DNA from: Streptomyces sp. I05A-00742
GTDB taxonomy: Bacteria; Actinomycetota; Actinomycetes; Streptomycetales; Streptomycetaceae
Assembly (NCBI RefSeq): GCF_013055795.1
Contig: NZ_JABETO010000020.1
Location: 1-64,000, forward strand
Reading direction: 5' to 3'
DNA: 64,000 bases
The notes under the pieces were generated by a model that searched no databases, was not told where the DNA came from, and worked only from the letters and a program-made list of their open reading frames with translations. The position numbers and the translations under genes were made by a program. Below, in pieces: positions 15,791 to 24,728 of the stretch. Within the stretch, counting starts at the first letter, position 1. Every line of letters starts with the position of its first letter.

Positions 15791-16756
15791 TTGCCCAAGT
15801 CTGCCCGCAAGAAGGAGAAGGACCCCGAGGGGCGGATGCCGCTCGCGGAACACCTCCGTGAGCTGCGCAACCGGTTGGCGAAGTCGGTTATCGCGATTGT
15901 GATCGTGGCGGTGGTCGCGGCCTTCTACTACATGGACATCATCGATGTCTTCAAGAAGCCGATCGACGACGCGGTCAGTTGTGACGTCCCCCTCTCCGAG
16001 CTGCTGAGGCACAGGGAGCTCAAACACAAGGAATGCGCCAACATCACGATGTCGGGTCTGGCCGGGCCCTTCACGTTGATGGTCAAGGTCTCCCTCGTCT
16101 CGGGTCTGGTTCTCTCCTGCCCGGTGTGGCTCTACCAGCTGTGGGCCTTCCTCGCCCCCGGTCTGCACCGGAACGAGAAGAAGTACGCGCTGAGCTTCGT
16201 GGCGGCGGGAGTCCCGCTCTTCGCGGCGGGTGGCTGGTTCGCCTACACGATCCTGCCGACGGCGACGAAGGTGCTTCTCGGCTTCACCCCGGAGGGCGTC
16301 GACAACCTCCTCCCCCTTGACGACCTCCTCGACCTCATCGTGCGCCTGGTCCTCGTCTTCGGCCTCTCCTTCGAGCTGCCGCTGCTGCTCGTGCTGCTCA
16401 ACTTCGGCGGTATTCTCACCGGCCGCCGGATGCTGGGCTGGTGGCGCGGGATGATCATGGGTGTCACGGTCTTCGCGGCCGTGGCGACGCCGACCGTCGA
16501 CCCGGTGTCGATGTTCGCCTTGGCCGGCCCGATCATCGGGCTCTACTTCATCGCCGTCGGCATCGCCATCCTCAACGACAAGCGCAGGGGCCGGGCCAAC
16601 CCGGACCGTCTCCTCGACGACGACGAGGCGGCGCCCCTGGACCTCACCCCGGAGACGGTCGGCGACGTGGAGCCGCTGCCCGCTCTGGACCGGTCCGGTC
16701 GTGAGGGGCGCGGCGGTGAGCCGGTGCGGCGGAACGGGTACGACGACTTCACCTGA
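15791..16756 (+). CDS. tatC: twin-arginine translocase subunit TatC
   Basis: A 321-residue receptor subunit of the Tat exporter with six membrane segments between about 30 and 265. The N-terminal cytoplasmic motif MPLAEHLRELRNRL is the twin-arginine binding signature. The first periplasmic loop carries two Cys (SCDVPLS and HKECANI). A roughly 65-residue disordered C-terminal tail is typical of Streptomyces. The start is a TTG at 15791 behind TAGGGA; no in-frame ATG or GTG lies nearby. The Tat-signal glycosidase-like protein at 60014 is a likely client. Confidence 0.96.
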   Translation: MPKSARKKEKDPEGRMPLAEHLRELRNRLAKSVIAIVIVAVVAAFYYMDIIDVFKKPIDDAVSCDVPLSELLRHRELKHKECANITMSGLAGPFTLMVKVSLVSGLVLSCPVWLYQLWAFLAPGLHRNEKKYALSFVAAGVPLFAAGGWFAYTILPTATKVLLGFTPEGVDNLLPLDDLLDLIVRLVLVFGLSFELPLLLVLLNFGGILTGRRMLGWWRGMIMGVTVFAAVATPTVDPVSMFALAGPIIGLYFIAVGIAILNDKRRGRANPDRLLDDDEAAPLDLTPETVGDVEPLPALDRSGREGRGGEPVRRNGYDDFT

Positions 16757-16852
16757 TACGTGACGGCGGATCCAGTGCCTCCGGGGCGGCAGTCGGCATA
16801 CGGCTGCCGCCCTGCGGCGTTCCGTGTCCGGTGCAGGCGGTAGGGTCCGCGC

Positions 16853-17755
16853 GTGACCAGCGACATCACGCTTTTCGTCAATCCCACGGCGGGCCGGGGA
16901 CGCGGCGCCCGCGCGGCGCAGCCCGCGGCCCGGGTGCTGCGCGAGGCCGGGCACTCGGTCCGTACCGTCCTGGGCGAGGACGCCGCCGACGCGCTGCGCC
17001 GGGCCCGGGAGGCGGTGGCGGGCGGGACGGGGGCGCTGATCGCCGTGGGCGGCGACGGGATGGTCTCGCTCGCGCTTCAGGCGGTCGCCGGGACGCCGAC
17101 CCCGCTCGGCGTCGTCGCCGTCGGTACGGGCAACGACTTCGCCCGCGCCAACGGGCTGCCCGTCCGTGACCCGGTGGCGGCGGCGCGAGGCGTCGCCGAG
17201 TCCCTCAAGGGGGACGGGGGTGTGCCCCGGGATCTGGGGCGGGTGGGGGGCCGCGGTACGTACTTCGGGACGGTGCTCGCCTCCGGCTTCGACTCCCGCG
17301 TCAACGACCGCGGCAACCGGATGCGCTTCCCCTCCGGGCGGCTCCGCTACGACCTCGCCCTGCTCGCCGAGCTGGCCGCTCTGCGGCCCATTCCCTACCG
17401 GCTGCGGCTCGACGACGGGCCCGAGCGGCACGTCGAGGCGACGCTCGTCGCCGTCGGCAATGGCAGTTCGTACGGCGGCGGGATGAGGATCTGCGCGGAC
17501 GCGCGGCTCGATGACGGGCTCTTCGATGTGACGGTGGTGGGGCCGTGCAGTCGTCGGACGCTGCTTTCGGTGTTTCCCCGGGTGTATCGGGGGACGCATC
17601 TTTCGCATCCTCGGGTGCGGGTGTTTCGGGCGGCGCGGGTTTCGCTGGAGGCGGTGGGGGTTGCGGCGTATGCGGATGGGGAGCGGGTGGGGGAGTTGCC
17701 GGTGGTGGCGGAGGTGGTGCGGGGGGCTGTGCGGGTGCTTGGGGTTGGGGGGTGA
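16853..17755 (+). CDS. diacylglycerol/lipid kinase family protein
   Basis: A 300-residue cytoplasmic enzyme of the DAGK catalytic family (YegS/BmrU type), predicted to phosphorylate a lipid or sphingoid-like alcohol with ATP. NPTAGRG (10-16), GGDGM (66-70) and GTGNDFAR (about 89-96) are the nucleotide and catalytic motifs. TAGGGT (16841-16846) stands exactly 6 bases before the GTG, so a leaderless transcript is likely. After about 17490 the codons change sharply to G- and T-ending ones (coding strand C-poor), and the repeat element starts on the base after the stop. Confidence 0.87.
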   Translation: MTSDITLFVNPTAGRGRGARAAQPAARVLREAGHSVRTVLGEDAADALRRAREAVAGGTGALIAVGGDGMVSLALQAVAGTPTPLGVVAVGTGNDFARANGLPVRDPVAAARGVAESLKGDGGVPRDLGRVGGRGTYFGTVLASGFDSRVNDRGNRMRFPSGRLRYDLALLAELAALRPIPYRLRLDDGPERHVEATLVAVGNGSSYGGGMRICADARLDDGLFDVTVVGPCSRRTLLSVFPRVYRGTHLSHPRVRVFRAARVSLEAVGVAAYADGERVGELPVVAEVVRGAVRVLGVGG

Positions 17756-17916
17756 GGGTGCCCCGGGCCCTCCCTTTCACCGTTTCTTGCGGGGGCAAGC
17801 CCCCGCGCCCCCGAAACCGCGCTCCGCGCGGTTGTCCTCAAACGCCGGACGGGCTATTCAGCCCGTCCGGCGTTTGAGGACGCGCGCCGCGGGCGCGCTC
17901 AGGGGGCCCGGGGCAC
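17756..17916 (+). repeat. nested palindromic intergenic element, copy B
   Basis: Begins on the base after the preceding stop codon. It has GGGTGCCCCGG at the left (17756-17766) and 9 of the 11 complementary bases at the right end (to 17916). The central palindrome has 22-base arms (17834-17855 and 17860-17881) with a 4-base gap. A separate hairpin lies near 17789-17807 (GCGGGGGCAAGCCCCCGC). The right half is shorter than in copy A and lacks the GAAACGGTGAAA part. Confidence 0.85.
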
Positions 17917-17987
17917 AGCCGCCCGCAGGGCATCCCCCGTTAAAGATCGGGTGCCTGTCACAGCTCACCGGTAGGCTCGTAGACAAG

Positions 17988-20807
17988 ATGACCGACGACA
18001 TGTCCCCTGCTGAGCGCTATGCCCTGGCGAAGCGGCGCGCCGCGGAGCAGGCCACCGCACTGGCCCCCTTCCGCGAAATGTACGACTTCGAGCTGGACCC
18101 GTTCCAGATCGACGCCTGCAAGGCCCTGGAGGCCGGGAAGGGGGTGCTGGTCGCGGCGCCGACCGGCTCCGGCAAGACGATTGTGGGCGAATTCGCCGTC
18201 CACCTGGCCCTGGCGCAGGGCCGCAAGTGCTTCTACACCACCCCCATCAAGGCGCTGTCGAACCAGAAGTACAACGACCTGGTGAAGCGCTACGGCGCGG
18301 CCAAGGTCGGCCTGCTGACGGGTGACAACAGCGTCAACTCCGATGCCCCGGTGCTCGTGATGACCACCGAGGTGCTGCGCAATATGCTCTACGCCGGGTC
18401 GCAGGCGCTGAACGGGCTCGGTTATGTGGTCATGGACGAGGTGCACTACCTCTCGGACCGCTTCCGGGGTGCCGTCTGGGAGGAGGTGATCATCCACCTC
18501 CCGGAGTCGGTGACGCTGGTGTCCCTGTCGGCCACCGTCTCCAACGCCGAGGAGTTCGGCGACTGGCTGGACACGGTGCGGGGCGACACCGAGGTGATCG
18601 TCTCGGAGCACCGGCCCGTGCCGCTGTGGCAGCACGTGCTGGCCGGGCGGCGGATGTACGACCTGTTCGAGGAGAAGACGGGGCCGGACGGCACGCCCGT
18701 CACGGGCCGCCGGGAGGTCAACCCGGACCTGGTGCGTCTGGCGCGGATGGAGAACAGTCGGCCGCTCGGCCGGGACCGCCGCCGGGGCAAGATGCTGCGC
18801 GAGGCCGACCGGGAGCGGGAACGCCGTCAGCGGAGCCGGATCTGGACCCCCAGCAGGGTCGAGGTCATCGAACGGCTCGACGCCGAGGGCCTGTTGCCCG
18901 CCATCACGTTCATCTTCAGCCGGGCGGGCTGCGAGTCCGCCGTCCAGCAGTGCCTGTACGCGGGGCTGCGGCTCAACGACGACGAGGCGCGGCGCCGGGT
19001 GCGGTCGATCGTCGAGGAGCGGACGGAGGCCATCCCGGACGAGGACCTGCATGTCCTGGGCTACTTCGAGTGGCTGGAGGGGCTGGAGCGGGGCATCGCC
19101 GCGCACCACGCGGGCATGCTGCCGACCTTCAAGGAGGTCGTGGAGGAGCTCTTCGTCAAGGGGCTGGTCAAGGCGGTCTTCGCGACCGAGACGCTGGCGC
19201 TGGGCATCAACATGCCCGCGCGCTCGGTCGTGCTGGAGAAGCTCGTCAAGTGGAACGGCGAGCAGCACGCGGACATCACCCCGGGCGAGTACACCCAGTT
19301 GACCGGCCGGGCCGGCCGCCGGGGTATCGACGTCGAGGGGCACGCGGTCGTGCTCTGGCAGCGGGCCATGGACCCGGCCGCCCTCGCGGGCCTGGCCGGG
19401 ACCCGGACGTACCCGCTGCGGTCGAGCTTCAAGCCGTCGTACAACATGGCGGTCAACCTGGTCTCCCAGTTCGGCCGGCACCGGTCGCGGGAGCTGCTGG
19501 AGACGTCGTTCGCCCAGTTCCAGGCGGACCGGTCGGTCGTCGGCATCTCGCGTCAGGTGCAGAAGAACGAGGAGGGCCTGGCGGGTTACCGCGAGGCGGT
19601 CACCTGTCACCTGGGCGACTTCGAGGAGTACGCGCGGCTGCGCCGCGACCTGAAGGAGCGGGAGACGGAGCTGGCCAAGCAGGGCGCTGCCCAGCGCCGG
19701 GCCGCCGCCGCTGCCGCGCTGGAGCGACTCAAGCCGGGCGATGTGATCCATGTGCCGACGGGCAAGTTCGCGGGGCTCGCGCTGGTGCTGGACCCGGGGC
19801 TGCCCGGCCGTGCCGACCGGTCCCGCGGCTACGACTACGAGGGGCCGCGGCCGTTGGTGCTCACCGCCGAACGGCAGGTGAAGCGGCTGGCGTCGATCGA
19901 CTTCCCGGTGCCCGTCGAGCCGCTGGAGCGGATGCGCATCCCGCGCACCTTCAACCCGCGCAGCCCCCAGTCGCGGCGCGACCTGGCGTCCGCGCTGCGG
20001 ACCAAGGCCGGGCACATCGTCCCCGAGCGGCACCGCAAGGCCCGTTCGGCGGCGACCGACGACACCGAGATCGCCCGGCTGCGCGCGGAGCTCCGGGCGC
20101 ACCCGTGCCATGGCTGCTCGGACCGCGAGGACCACGCGCGCTGGGCCGAGCGTTACCACCGGCTGCTGCGGGACACCCGGCAGCTGGAGCGGCGGATCGA
20201 GGGCCGGACCAACACCATCGCCCGGACCTTCGACCGGATCTGCGCGCTCCTGACCGATCTGGACTACCTCCGGAACGACGAGGTGACCGAGCACGGCCGG
20301 CGGCTGGCGCGGCTCTACGGCGAGCTGGACCTGCTCGCCTCCGAGTGCCTGCGCGAGGGCGTCTGGGACGGGCTGGCCCCGGCGGAGCTGGCGGCGTGTG
20401 CGTCGGCGCTGGTCTACGAGTCGCGGATGAGCGATGACGCCGTGGCGCCCAAGCTGCCCTCCGGGGCGGCCAAGGCGGCGCTCGGCGAGATGGTCCGCAT
20501 CTGGGGCCGGCTGGACGCCCTGGAGGAGGAGCACCGGATCCACCAGACGGAGGGCGTGGGCCAGCGCGAGCCCGACCTCGGCTTCGCCTGGGCCGCCTAC
20601 CGCTGGGCGTCCGGGCACGGCCTGGACGAGGTGCTGCGGGAGGTCGAGATGCCGGCCGGTGACTTCGTGCGCTGGTCCAAGCAGCTGATCGACGTCCTCG
20701 GCCAGATCGCCGCCGCCGCGCCGCACGGCAGCCCGGTCGCGCGCAACGCCCGCAAGGCGGTCGACGGCCTGCTGCGCGGTGTCGTGGCGTACTCCTCGGT
20801 GGGCTGA
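17988..20807 (+). CDS. DEVH-box (Ski2/Mtr4-like) RNA helicase
   Basis: A 939-residue superfamily-2 helicase of the type called HelY in mycobacteria. Walker A APTGSGKT is at 57-64 and the DEVH box at 150-153; SATVSN, the C-terminal RecA motifs (HHAGMLPTFKE, TETLALGINMPAR, QLTGRAGRRGID) and a DSHCT-like C-terminal domain (from about 760) follow. A cysteine pair (HPCHGCSDREDH) resembles a metal site. ATG 17988 is used; ATG 18000 is a close alternative. It probably unwinds structured RNA during turnover. No neighbour suggests a partner. Confidence 0.93.
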   Translation: MTDDMSPAERYALAKRRAAEQATALAPFREMYDFELDPFQIDACKALEAGKGVLVAAPTGSGKTIVGEFAVHLALAQGRKCFYTTPIKALSNQKYNDLVKRYGAAKVGLLTGDNSVNSDAPVLVMTTEVLRNMLYAGSQALNGLGYVVMDEVHYLSDRFRGAVWEEVIIHLPESVTLVSLSATVSNAEEFGDWLDTVRGDTEVIVSEHRPVPLWQHVLAGRRMYDLFEEKTGPDGTPVTGRREVNPDLVRLARMENSRPLGRDRRRGKMLREADRERERRQRSRIWTPSRVEVIERLDAEGLLPAITFIFSRAGCESAVQQCLYAGLRLNDDEARRRVRSIVEERTEAIPDEDLHVLGYFEWLEGLERGIAAHHAGMLPTFKEVVEELFVKGLVKAVFATETLALGINMPARSVVLEKLVKWNGEQHADITPGEYTQLTGRAGRRGIDVEGHAVVLWQRAMDPAALAGLAGTRTYPLRSSFKPSYNMAVNLVSQFGRHRSRELLETSFAQFQADRSVVGISRQVQKNEEGLAGYREAVTCHLGDFEEYARLRRDLKERETELAKQGAAQRRAAAAAALERLKPGDVIHVPTGKFAGLALVLDPGLPGRADRSRGYDYEGPRPLVLTAERQVKRLASIDFPVPVEPLERMRIPRTFNPRSPQSRRDLASALRTKAGHIVPERHRKARSAATDDTEIARLRAELRAHPCHGCSDREDHARWAERYHRLLRDTRQLERRIEGRTNTIARTFDRICALLTDLDYLRNDEVTEHGRRLARLYGELDLLASECLREGVWDGLAPAELAACASALVYESRMSDDAVAPKLPSGAAKAALGEMVRIWGRLDALEEEHRIHQTEGVGQREPDLGFAWAAYRWASGHGLDEVLREVEMPAGDFVRWSKQLIDVLGQIAAAAPHGSPVARNARKAVDGLLRGVVAYSSVG

Positions 20808-20831
20808 GCCCGCTCGTCCCGTTCGGCCAAC

Positions 20832-20866
20832 AGCCCGCTCCCGGATTCCGGGGGCGGGCTCTTCGT
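20832..20866 (+). terminator. terminator after helicase
   Basis: A 13-base stem with one G-U pair (AGCCCGCTCCCGG, 20832-20844, with 20848-20860), a 3-base loop, then CTTCGTTTCG. Confidence 0.75.
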
Positions 20867-20913
20867 TTCGTGCGGTCCTGCCCCGCGCTACCCGAAGGAC
20901 GCGATACATCGCC

Positions 20914-20941
20914 TTGCTTTGTCGGTGAGACGCGATATGCT
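20914..20941 (+). promoter_or_regulatory. candidate padR promoter
   Basis: TTGCTT (20914-20919), 16 bases, TATGCT (20936-20941). Just upstream is the short palindrome GCGATACATCGC (20901-20912), a possible binding site for the regulator. Confidence 0.35.
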
Positions 20942-20979
20942 CGTGCACGGATATACGACGACGAGCAGTTGGAGTCCGC

Positions 20980-21630
20980 GTGGCAGCGCGCCGCAAGCTG
21001 AGCAATCCCCTGGCACTGGCCGTCCTGGTCACCCTGGTGGAGCGGCCCATGCACCCGTACGAGATCGCCCGGGTGCTGCGGCTGCGCGGCAAGGACCAGA
21101 GCATCAAGATCAACTACGGCTCGCTCTACACCGTCGTCCAGAACCTGGAGAAGCACGGTTTCGTCGAGGAGGCCGGCACCGACCGCCGGGGCAACCGGCC
21201 CGAGCGCACGCTCTACGGGCTCACCCCGGGCGGCCGGCTGGAGATGCACGACTGGCTCGCCGACCTGGTGTCCGTCCCGGCCCGGGAGTACCCGCTGTTC
21301 GAGACGGCCCTGTCGCTGATCATGGCCTTGCCCTACGACGAGGCGTGCGAGCTGCTCGACGACCGGATCGCCGTCCGGGAGGGCGAGGTCGCCGGACACC
21401 GGGGGTCGCTCCGCGGCTTCGAGGGCGTCCTGCCCCGGCTGCTGCTCGTCGAGACGGAGTTCCGGCTGCACATGCTGGAGGCGGAACTGACCTGGCTGCG
21501 CGGCTTCCGCGCCGATCTCGGACGGGGCGCGGTCGGCGGGGTCGCCGAGTGGCGCGAGCTGAGCGAGACCGGCCGGATGCCGGAGACCCTGCGGGAACTG
21601 GAGGAACGCGCGGGCGAGAACACCGAATGA
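20980..21630 (+). CDS. PadR-family transcriptional regulator
   Basis: A 216-residue regulator. The N-terminal winged helix (about 8-85: LALAVLVTLVERPMHPYEIARVL, then YGSLYTVVQNLEKHGFVEE) is the PadR fold, and the C-terminal part (about 100-185) is the Vir_act_alpha_C-type dimerisation region. GTG 20980 follows TTGGAG. PadR proteins of this layout commonly repress a neighbouring exporter, and an ABC-2 exporter lies just downstream behind its own palindrome. The ligand is probably a hydrophobic drug-like molecule; this is inference. Confidence 0.92.
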   Translation: MAARRKLSNPLALAVLVTLVERPMHPYEIARVLRLRGKDQSIKINYGSLYTVVQNLEKHGFVEEAGTDRRGNRPERTLYGLTPGGRLEMHDWLADLVSVPAREYPLFETALSLIMALPYDEACELLDDRIAVREGEVAGHRGSLRGFEGVLPRLLLVETEFRLHMLEAELTWLRGFRADLGRGAVGGVAEWRELSETGRMPETLRELEERAGENTE

Positions 21631-21634
21631 GTGA

Positions 21635-21674
21635 GGCCCCGGCGGGCGCTGCGCCAACAGCGCCCGCCGGGGCC
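21635..21674 (+). terminator. perfect 17-bp hairpin after padR
   Basis: GGCCCCGGCGGGCGCTG (21635-21651) and its exact complement (21658-21674) around a 6-base loop, 4 bases after the padR stop. No T-run. It separates the regulator transcript from the ABC genes. Confidence 0.75.
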
Positions 21675-21754
21675 CCCGATCCCCGAACGGGCCTGCGGGG
21701 CAGGCCGGCTGTCGAGGTGCGGCACACCCAGGATAGCCCGGCACCCCCGTGGAC

Positions 21755-21776
21755 CGGTTCGTCATACACCGAACCG
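21755..21776. promoter_or_regulatory. palindrome upstream of ABC exporter
   Basis: CGGTTCG (21755-21761) and CGAACCG (21770-21776), perfect 7-base arms with 8 bases between, 25 bases before the ABC ATPase start. It is the best candidate site for the PadR regulator. Confidence 0.55.
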
Positions 21777-21801
21777 AACGACACACGGAGGCCGCTCAGT
21801 C

Positions 21802-22806
21802 ATGAGCACATCCACGCCCGCCATCGAGGCGCGCGGCCTGACCAAGACCTACCCCGGCGGGGTGACCGCCCTCGACGGGCTCGACCTGACGGTCCGGGCC
21901 GGCACCGTCTTCGGACTGCTGGGCCCGAACGGCGCCGGGAAGTCCACCACCGTCAAGATCCTCACCACCCTGGCCCGGCCCGACGCGGGCACCGCCACCG
22001 TCGCCGGCCACGACGTCCTGCGGCGGCCCGGACGGGTGCGGCGCGCCATCGGCGTCGTCGCCCAGCGCTCCGGCGCCGACCCGACGGCCACCGGCCGCGA
22101 GAACCTGCTGCTCCAGGGCCGGCTCTACGGGCTGCGGGGCCCCCGCCTCACCGCCCGCGCCGACGAACTGCTGGCCCGCTTCGCCCTCGCGGACGCCGCG
22201 GACCGGGCGTCCCGGACGTACTCGGGCGGCATGCTGCGCCGGCTCGACGTCGCGATCGGACTGGTCCACCGGCCCGAGGTGCTCTTCCTCGACGAGCCGA
22301 CGACCGGGCTCGACCCCGAGGCCAGGACGGCCATGTGGGAGGAGATCGGCCGGCTGGCCGGCGAGGAGGGGCTGAGCATCCTGCTCACCACGCACTACCT
22401 GGACGAGGCCGACCGGCTCGCCGAGCGGATCGCCATCGTCGACCGCGGACGCGTCGTCACCGTGGGCACGCCCGACGGCCTCAAGGGCGAACTCCGCGGC
22501 GACGCCGTCCACGTGGAACTGCGCGACCCGGTGCCCCCGCAGGCGGGCCCCTCCGTCACGGAGGCCCTCACCGCCTCCGCCGGTGTCCGCGAGGCCGTGC
22601 TCTCCGGGCGTCGGCTGAGCGCCCGCGCGGACGACGGCGCCGCCGCCGTCCCCCGCGTCCTGGCCGCCCTCGCCGGGGAGGGAGTCGGGGTGGCGTCCGT
22701 CACCGTGGCCCGGCCCTCCCTCGACGACGTCTACCTGCGGCACGCGGGGCGCCGGTTCGCCGACGCCGACGCCACCACCGCGGTCCCCGCCGGAGGTGCC
22801 CGATGA
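21802..22806 (+). CDS. ABC-2 type exporter ATP-binding protein (DrrA-like)
   Basis: A 334-residue ATPase: Walker A GPNGAGKST (41-49), signature YSGGMLRRLD (about 138-147), Walker B VLFLDEPTTGLD, switch His in LLTTHYLDEAD, and a C-terminal DrrA-type extension (about 235-334). It powers the permease encoded next, whose ATG overlaps this stop (ATGA). The family exports anthracyclines, polyketides or lipids; the substrate here is unknown. ATG 21802 follows CGGAGG. The frame is open further upstream through a terminator and is not coding there. Confidence 0.94.
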   Translation: MSTSTPAIEARGLTKTYPGGVTALDGLDLTVRAGTVFGLLGPNGAGKSTTVKILTTLARPDAGTATVAGHDVLRRPGRVRRAIGVVAQRSGADPTATGRENLLLQGRLYGLRGPRLTARADELLARFALADAADRASRTYSGGMLRRLDVAIGLVHRPEVLFLDEPTTGLDPEARTAMWEEIGRLAGEEGLSILLTTHYLDEADRLAERIAIVDRGRVVTVGTPDGLKGELRGDAVHVELRDPVPPQAGPSVTEALTASAGVREAVLSGRRLSARADDGAAAVPRVLAALAGEGVGVASVTVARPSLDDVYLRHAGRRFADADATTAVPAGGAR

Positions 22807-23579
22807 GCACGGCCGTCAGCCACACCTGGTACATGACGCAGCGTCACCTGACGGCGGTGCTCCGGCAGCCCGCCTTCCTGGTGATCACCCTGATCCAGCC
22901 GGTCATCTGGCTGTTCCTGTTCGGTGCGCTCTTCCGCAAGGTGGTCGAGCTGCCCGGCTTCGGCGGCGGCAGCTATCTGGACTACCTGGTGCCGGGGGTG
23001 GTCGTGATGAGCGCACTCTCCGGCTCGATGTGGGCGGGCATGTCCACGCTGGACGAGATCGAGCGCGGCACGCTGAACCGCTTCCTCACCACCCCGGTGC
23101 GCCGGGGGGCGCTGATCAACGCCAATGTCATGCAGCAGGCCGTCAGTACGGCCGCCCAGTCCGTGGTCATCGTCCTCCTCGGCCTGGTCGGCGGCGCGGA
23201 CTACCCGGGCGGCGCCGGGGGACTGGCCCTGCTGGTGCTCGCCGCCGTCCTGCTGGCCGTGCTGATGGGCGCGGTGTCGAACACCATCGGCATGCTGGCC
23301 CGGCAGCGCGAGTCGATCATCGCGCTCAACACCTTCCTGCTGCTGCCGCTGACCTTTATGTCGTCGGCCTTTATGAAGCCCGCCCTGATGCCGGGCTGGA
23401 TGCGGCACGCCGCCGATTTCAACCCGGTCAACTGGGCGCTGGTCATGGGCCGTTCGGCCCTCGCGGGCGACCCCGACTGGGGGATGGTGCTGGGCCGGGG
23501 CGGACTGCTGCTGGCGGCCGGGGTGCTCGCGGTGTGGATGTCGGGACGGACGTTCCGGGCCTACCAGCGGTCCGTGTAG
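22803..23579 (+). CDS. ABC-2 type exporter permease (DrrB-like)
   Basis: A 258-residue integral membrane protein with six hydrophobic segments, the ABC-2 coupling region LDEIERGTLNRFLTTPVRRG (about 88-107) and the late FMSSAFMKPALMPGWM motif. It starts by a 4-base overlap with the ATPase gene, so the two are made together. It is convergent with the envelope-protein gene that follows, across a hairpin. Confidence 0.94.
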   Translation: MSTAVSHTWYMTQRHLTAVLRQPAFLVITLIQPVIWLFLFGALFRKVVELPGFGGGSYLDYLVPGVVVMSALSGSMWAGMSTLDEIERGTLNRFLTTPVRRGALINANVMQQAVSTAAQSVVIVLLGLVGGADYPGGAGGLALLVLAAVLLAVLMGAVSNTIGMLARQRESIIALNTFLLLPLTFMSSAFMKPALMPGWMRHAADFNPVNWALVMGRSALAGDPDWGMVLGRGGLLLAAGVLAVWMSGRTFRAYQRSV

Positions 23580-23594
23580 GGGCGGGTGCCCGGG

Positions 23595-23629
23595 GTGAGG
23601 GGCGCCCTTCTCGGAAGCGCGCCCCTCAC
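23595..23629. terminator. bidirectional hairpin between convergent genes
   Basis: GTGAGGGGCGC (23595-23605) pairs exactly with GCGCCCCTCAC (23619-23629), between the ABC permease (+) and the envelope protein (-). Confidence 0.65.
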
Positions 23630-23657
23630 AGCGTGATCCCCCCGGAAGGGGCCCGCC

Positions 23658-24689
23658 TCACCAGGAGTCGCCGGCCTCCCGCGTGCGACGCCGCCGCCGG
23701 GCGACCAGGAAGTAGGTGACCGAGGCGGCGACCAGGGCGGCGGCGGAGGAGATACCGACGACCGTGCCCGTGCCGAGGCCGTCGTCGTCCCGGTCCGCGG
23801 ACGCGCTCCCGCCGTCCCCGTCCTCGTCGGGGGCGGTCTCGCTGGTCCGGTCGACGATCTCCTTGTAGGCGTGCGGACCGGCGCAGAAGTCGCGGTTGGC
23901 CGGGTCCAGCCGCTCCGGCACGGTGAACTTCACCGAGTGGAGGGGGGAGTCGTCGTCCTCGCCGTCCGCCACGAGGTCCACGGCGTAGGTGCCGGGCTTG
24001 ATGTCGCAGCGGACCATGCCCGCGAGGTCGGTCCAGCGGCCGGGGCCCTTGCCCTCCTTGAAGTTCTTCGTCAGGCGCTTGACGGGCGTCACGAAGGCGG
24101 GGGAGCGGAGGGTGAGGGCGTCGTGCTCGTCCAGGGTGGCCCGGTCGGTGGTGATGGTGAACACGGCCTCGTCGCCGCGCTGGGGCTCGCGCCCGCCCGT
24201 CCGCAGCTTCAGCGCGGGGGCGGCGGACGGCGGGGCCTTCCTCGGGTCGTTCCTGTCGTCCCCGTCGCTCCCGTCGTCCTCGGCGCAGGCGCCGGTCCGG
24301 GCGGACGTGACGGTCAGCCGCGTCGAGGCGGCGGGCTTCCCCTTGCCGTCCAGCCGGACGGTCACGGGGTGTTCGCCGGGCTCGGCGTCGCAGCGCACCC
24401 GGCCGCGCACCGTCATGGTGGTGTCGTCGGCCTTGTTGTGGCCGAAGTTCCTCTTCCCGACGGTGACCTTCGAGGTGAAGGCGGGCGACTCCACGACGAC
24501 GGAACCGACGTGCTCGGCGGCGGAGTTCGTGATCGACACGACGAACTCGGCCTCACCGCCGAGCGGCGCGGGGTCCGCACGGGTGATCCGCGTGTCCTCG
24601 TCGGCGGGTGCGGCGGGGGCGGGGGCGGCTGCCGTCAGGGCGAGGGCCGCGGCGGCCGTGGCCAGGAGAGGTATCCGTGCGGAGCGCAT
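23658..24689 (-). CDS. exported, membrane-anchored protein with duplicated beta-rich domain
   Basis: A 343-residue hypothetical protein. A signal peptide (about 1-28, ending APAAPA) is followed by two copies of one domain: about 35-135 (PAFTSKVTVGKRNFG, then VRCDAEPGEHPVTVRL) and about 160-270 (PAFVTPVKRLTKNFK, then VRCDIKPGTYAVDLV). Each repeat has one central Cys and one further Cys near its end (GACAED, DFCAGP), which could form one disulfide per domain. A disordered acidic stretch, a C-terminal membrane helix and an Arg-rich tail follow. There is no LPXTG motif, so it is probably membrane-anchored. Function unknown. Confidence 0.8.
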   Translation of the reverse strand: MRSARIPLLATAAAALALTAAAPAPAAPADEDTRITRADPAPLGGEAEFVVSITNSAAEHVGSVVVESPAFTSKVTVGKRNFGHNKADDTTMTVRGRVRCDAEPGEHPVTVRLDGKGKPAASTRLTVTSARTGACAEDDGSDGDDRNDPRKAPPSAAPALKLRTGGREPQRGDEAVFTITTDRATLDEHDALTLRSPAFVTPVKRLTKNFKEGKGPGRWTDLAGMVRCDIKPGTYAVDLVADGEDDDSPLHSVKFTVPERLDPANRDFCAGPHAYKEIVDRTSETAPDEDGDGGSASADRDDDGLGTGTVVGISSAAALVAASVTYFLVARRRRRTREAGDSW

Positions 24690-24728
24690 GGCGCCGACCT
24701 TATCCCGAGGGCTGTGGCCCGCAGGCGG

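Noticed and set aside
15429..16756. A third Tat gene (tatB) in the tatA-tatC cluster
   Set aside because: The 68-base gap is too short and no TatB-like frame lies nearby.
17661..17987. N-terminal extension of the helicase frame
   Set aside because: It runs through the end of the lipid-kinase gene and the whole repeat element; the conserved protein starts at 17988.
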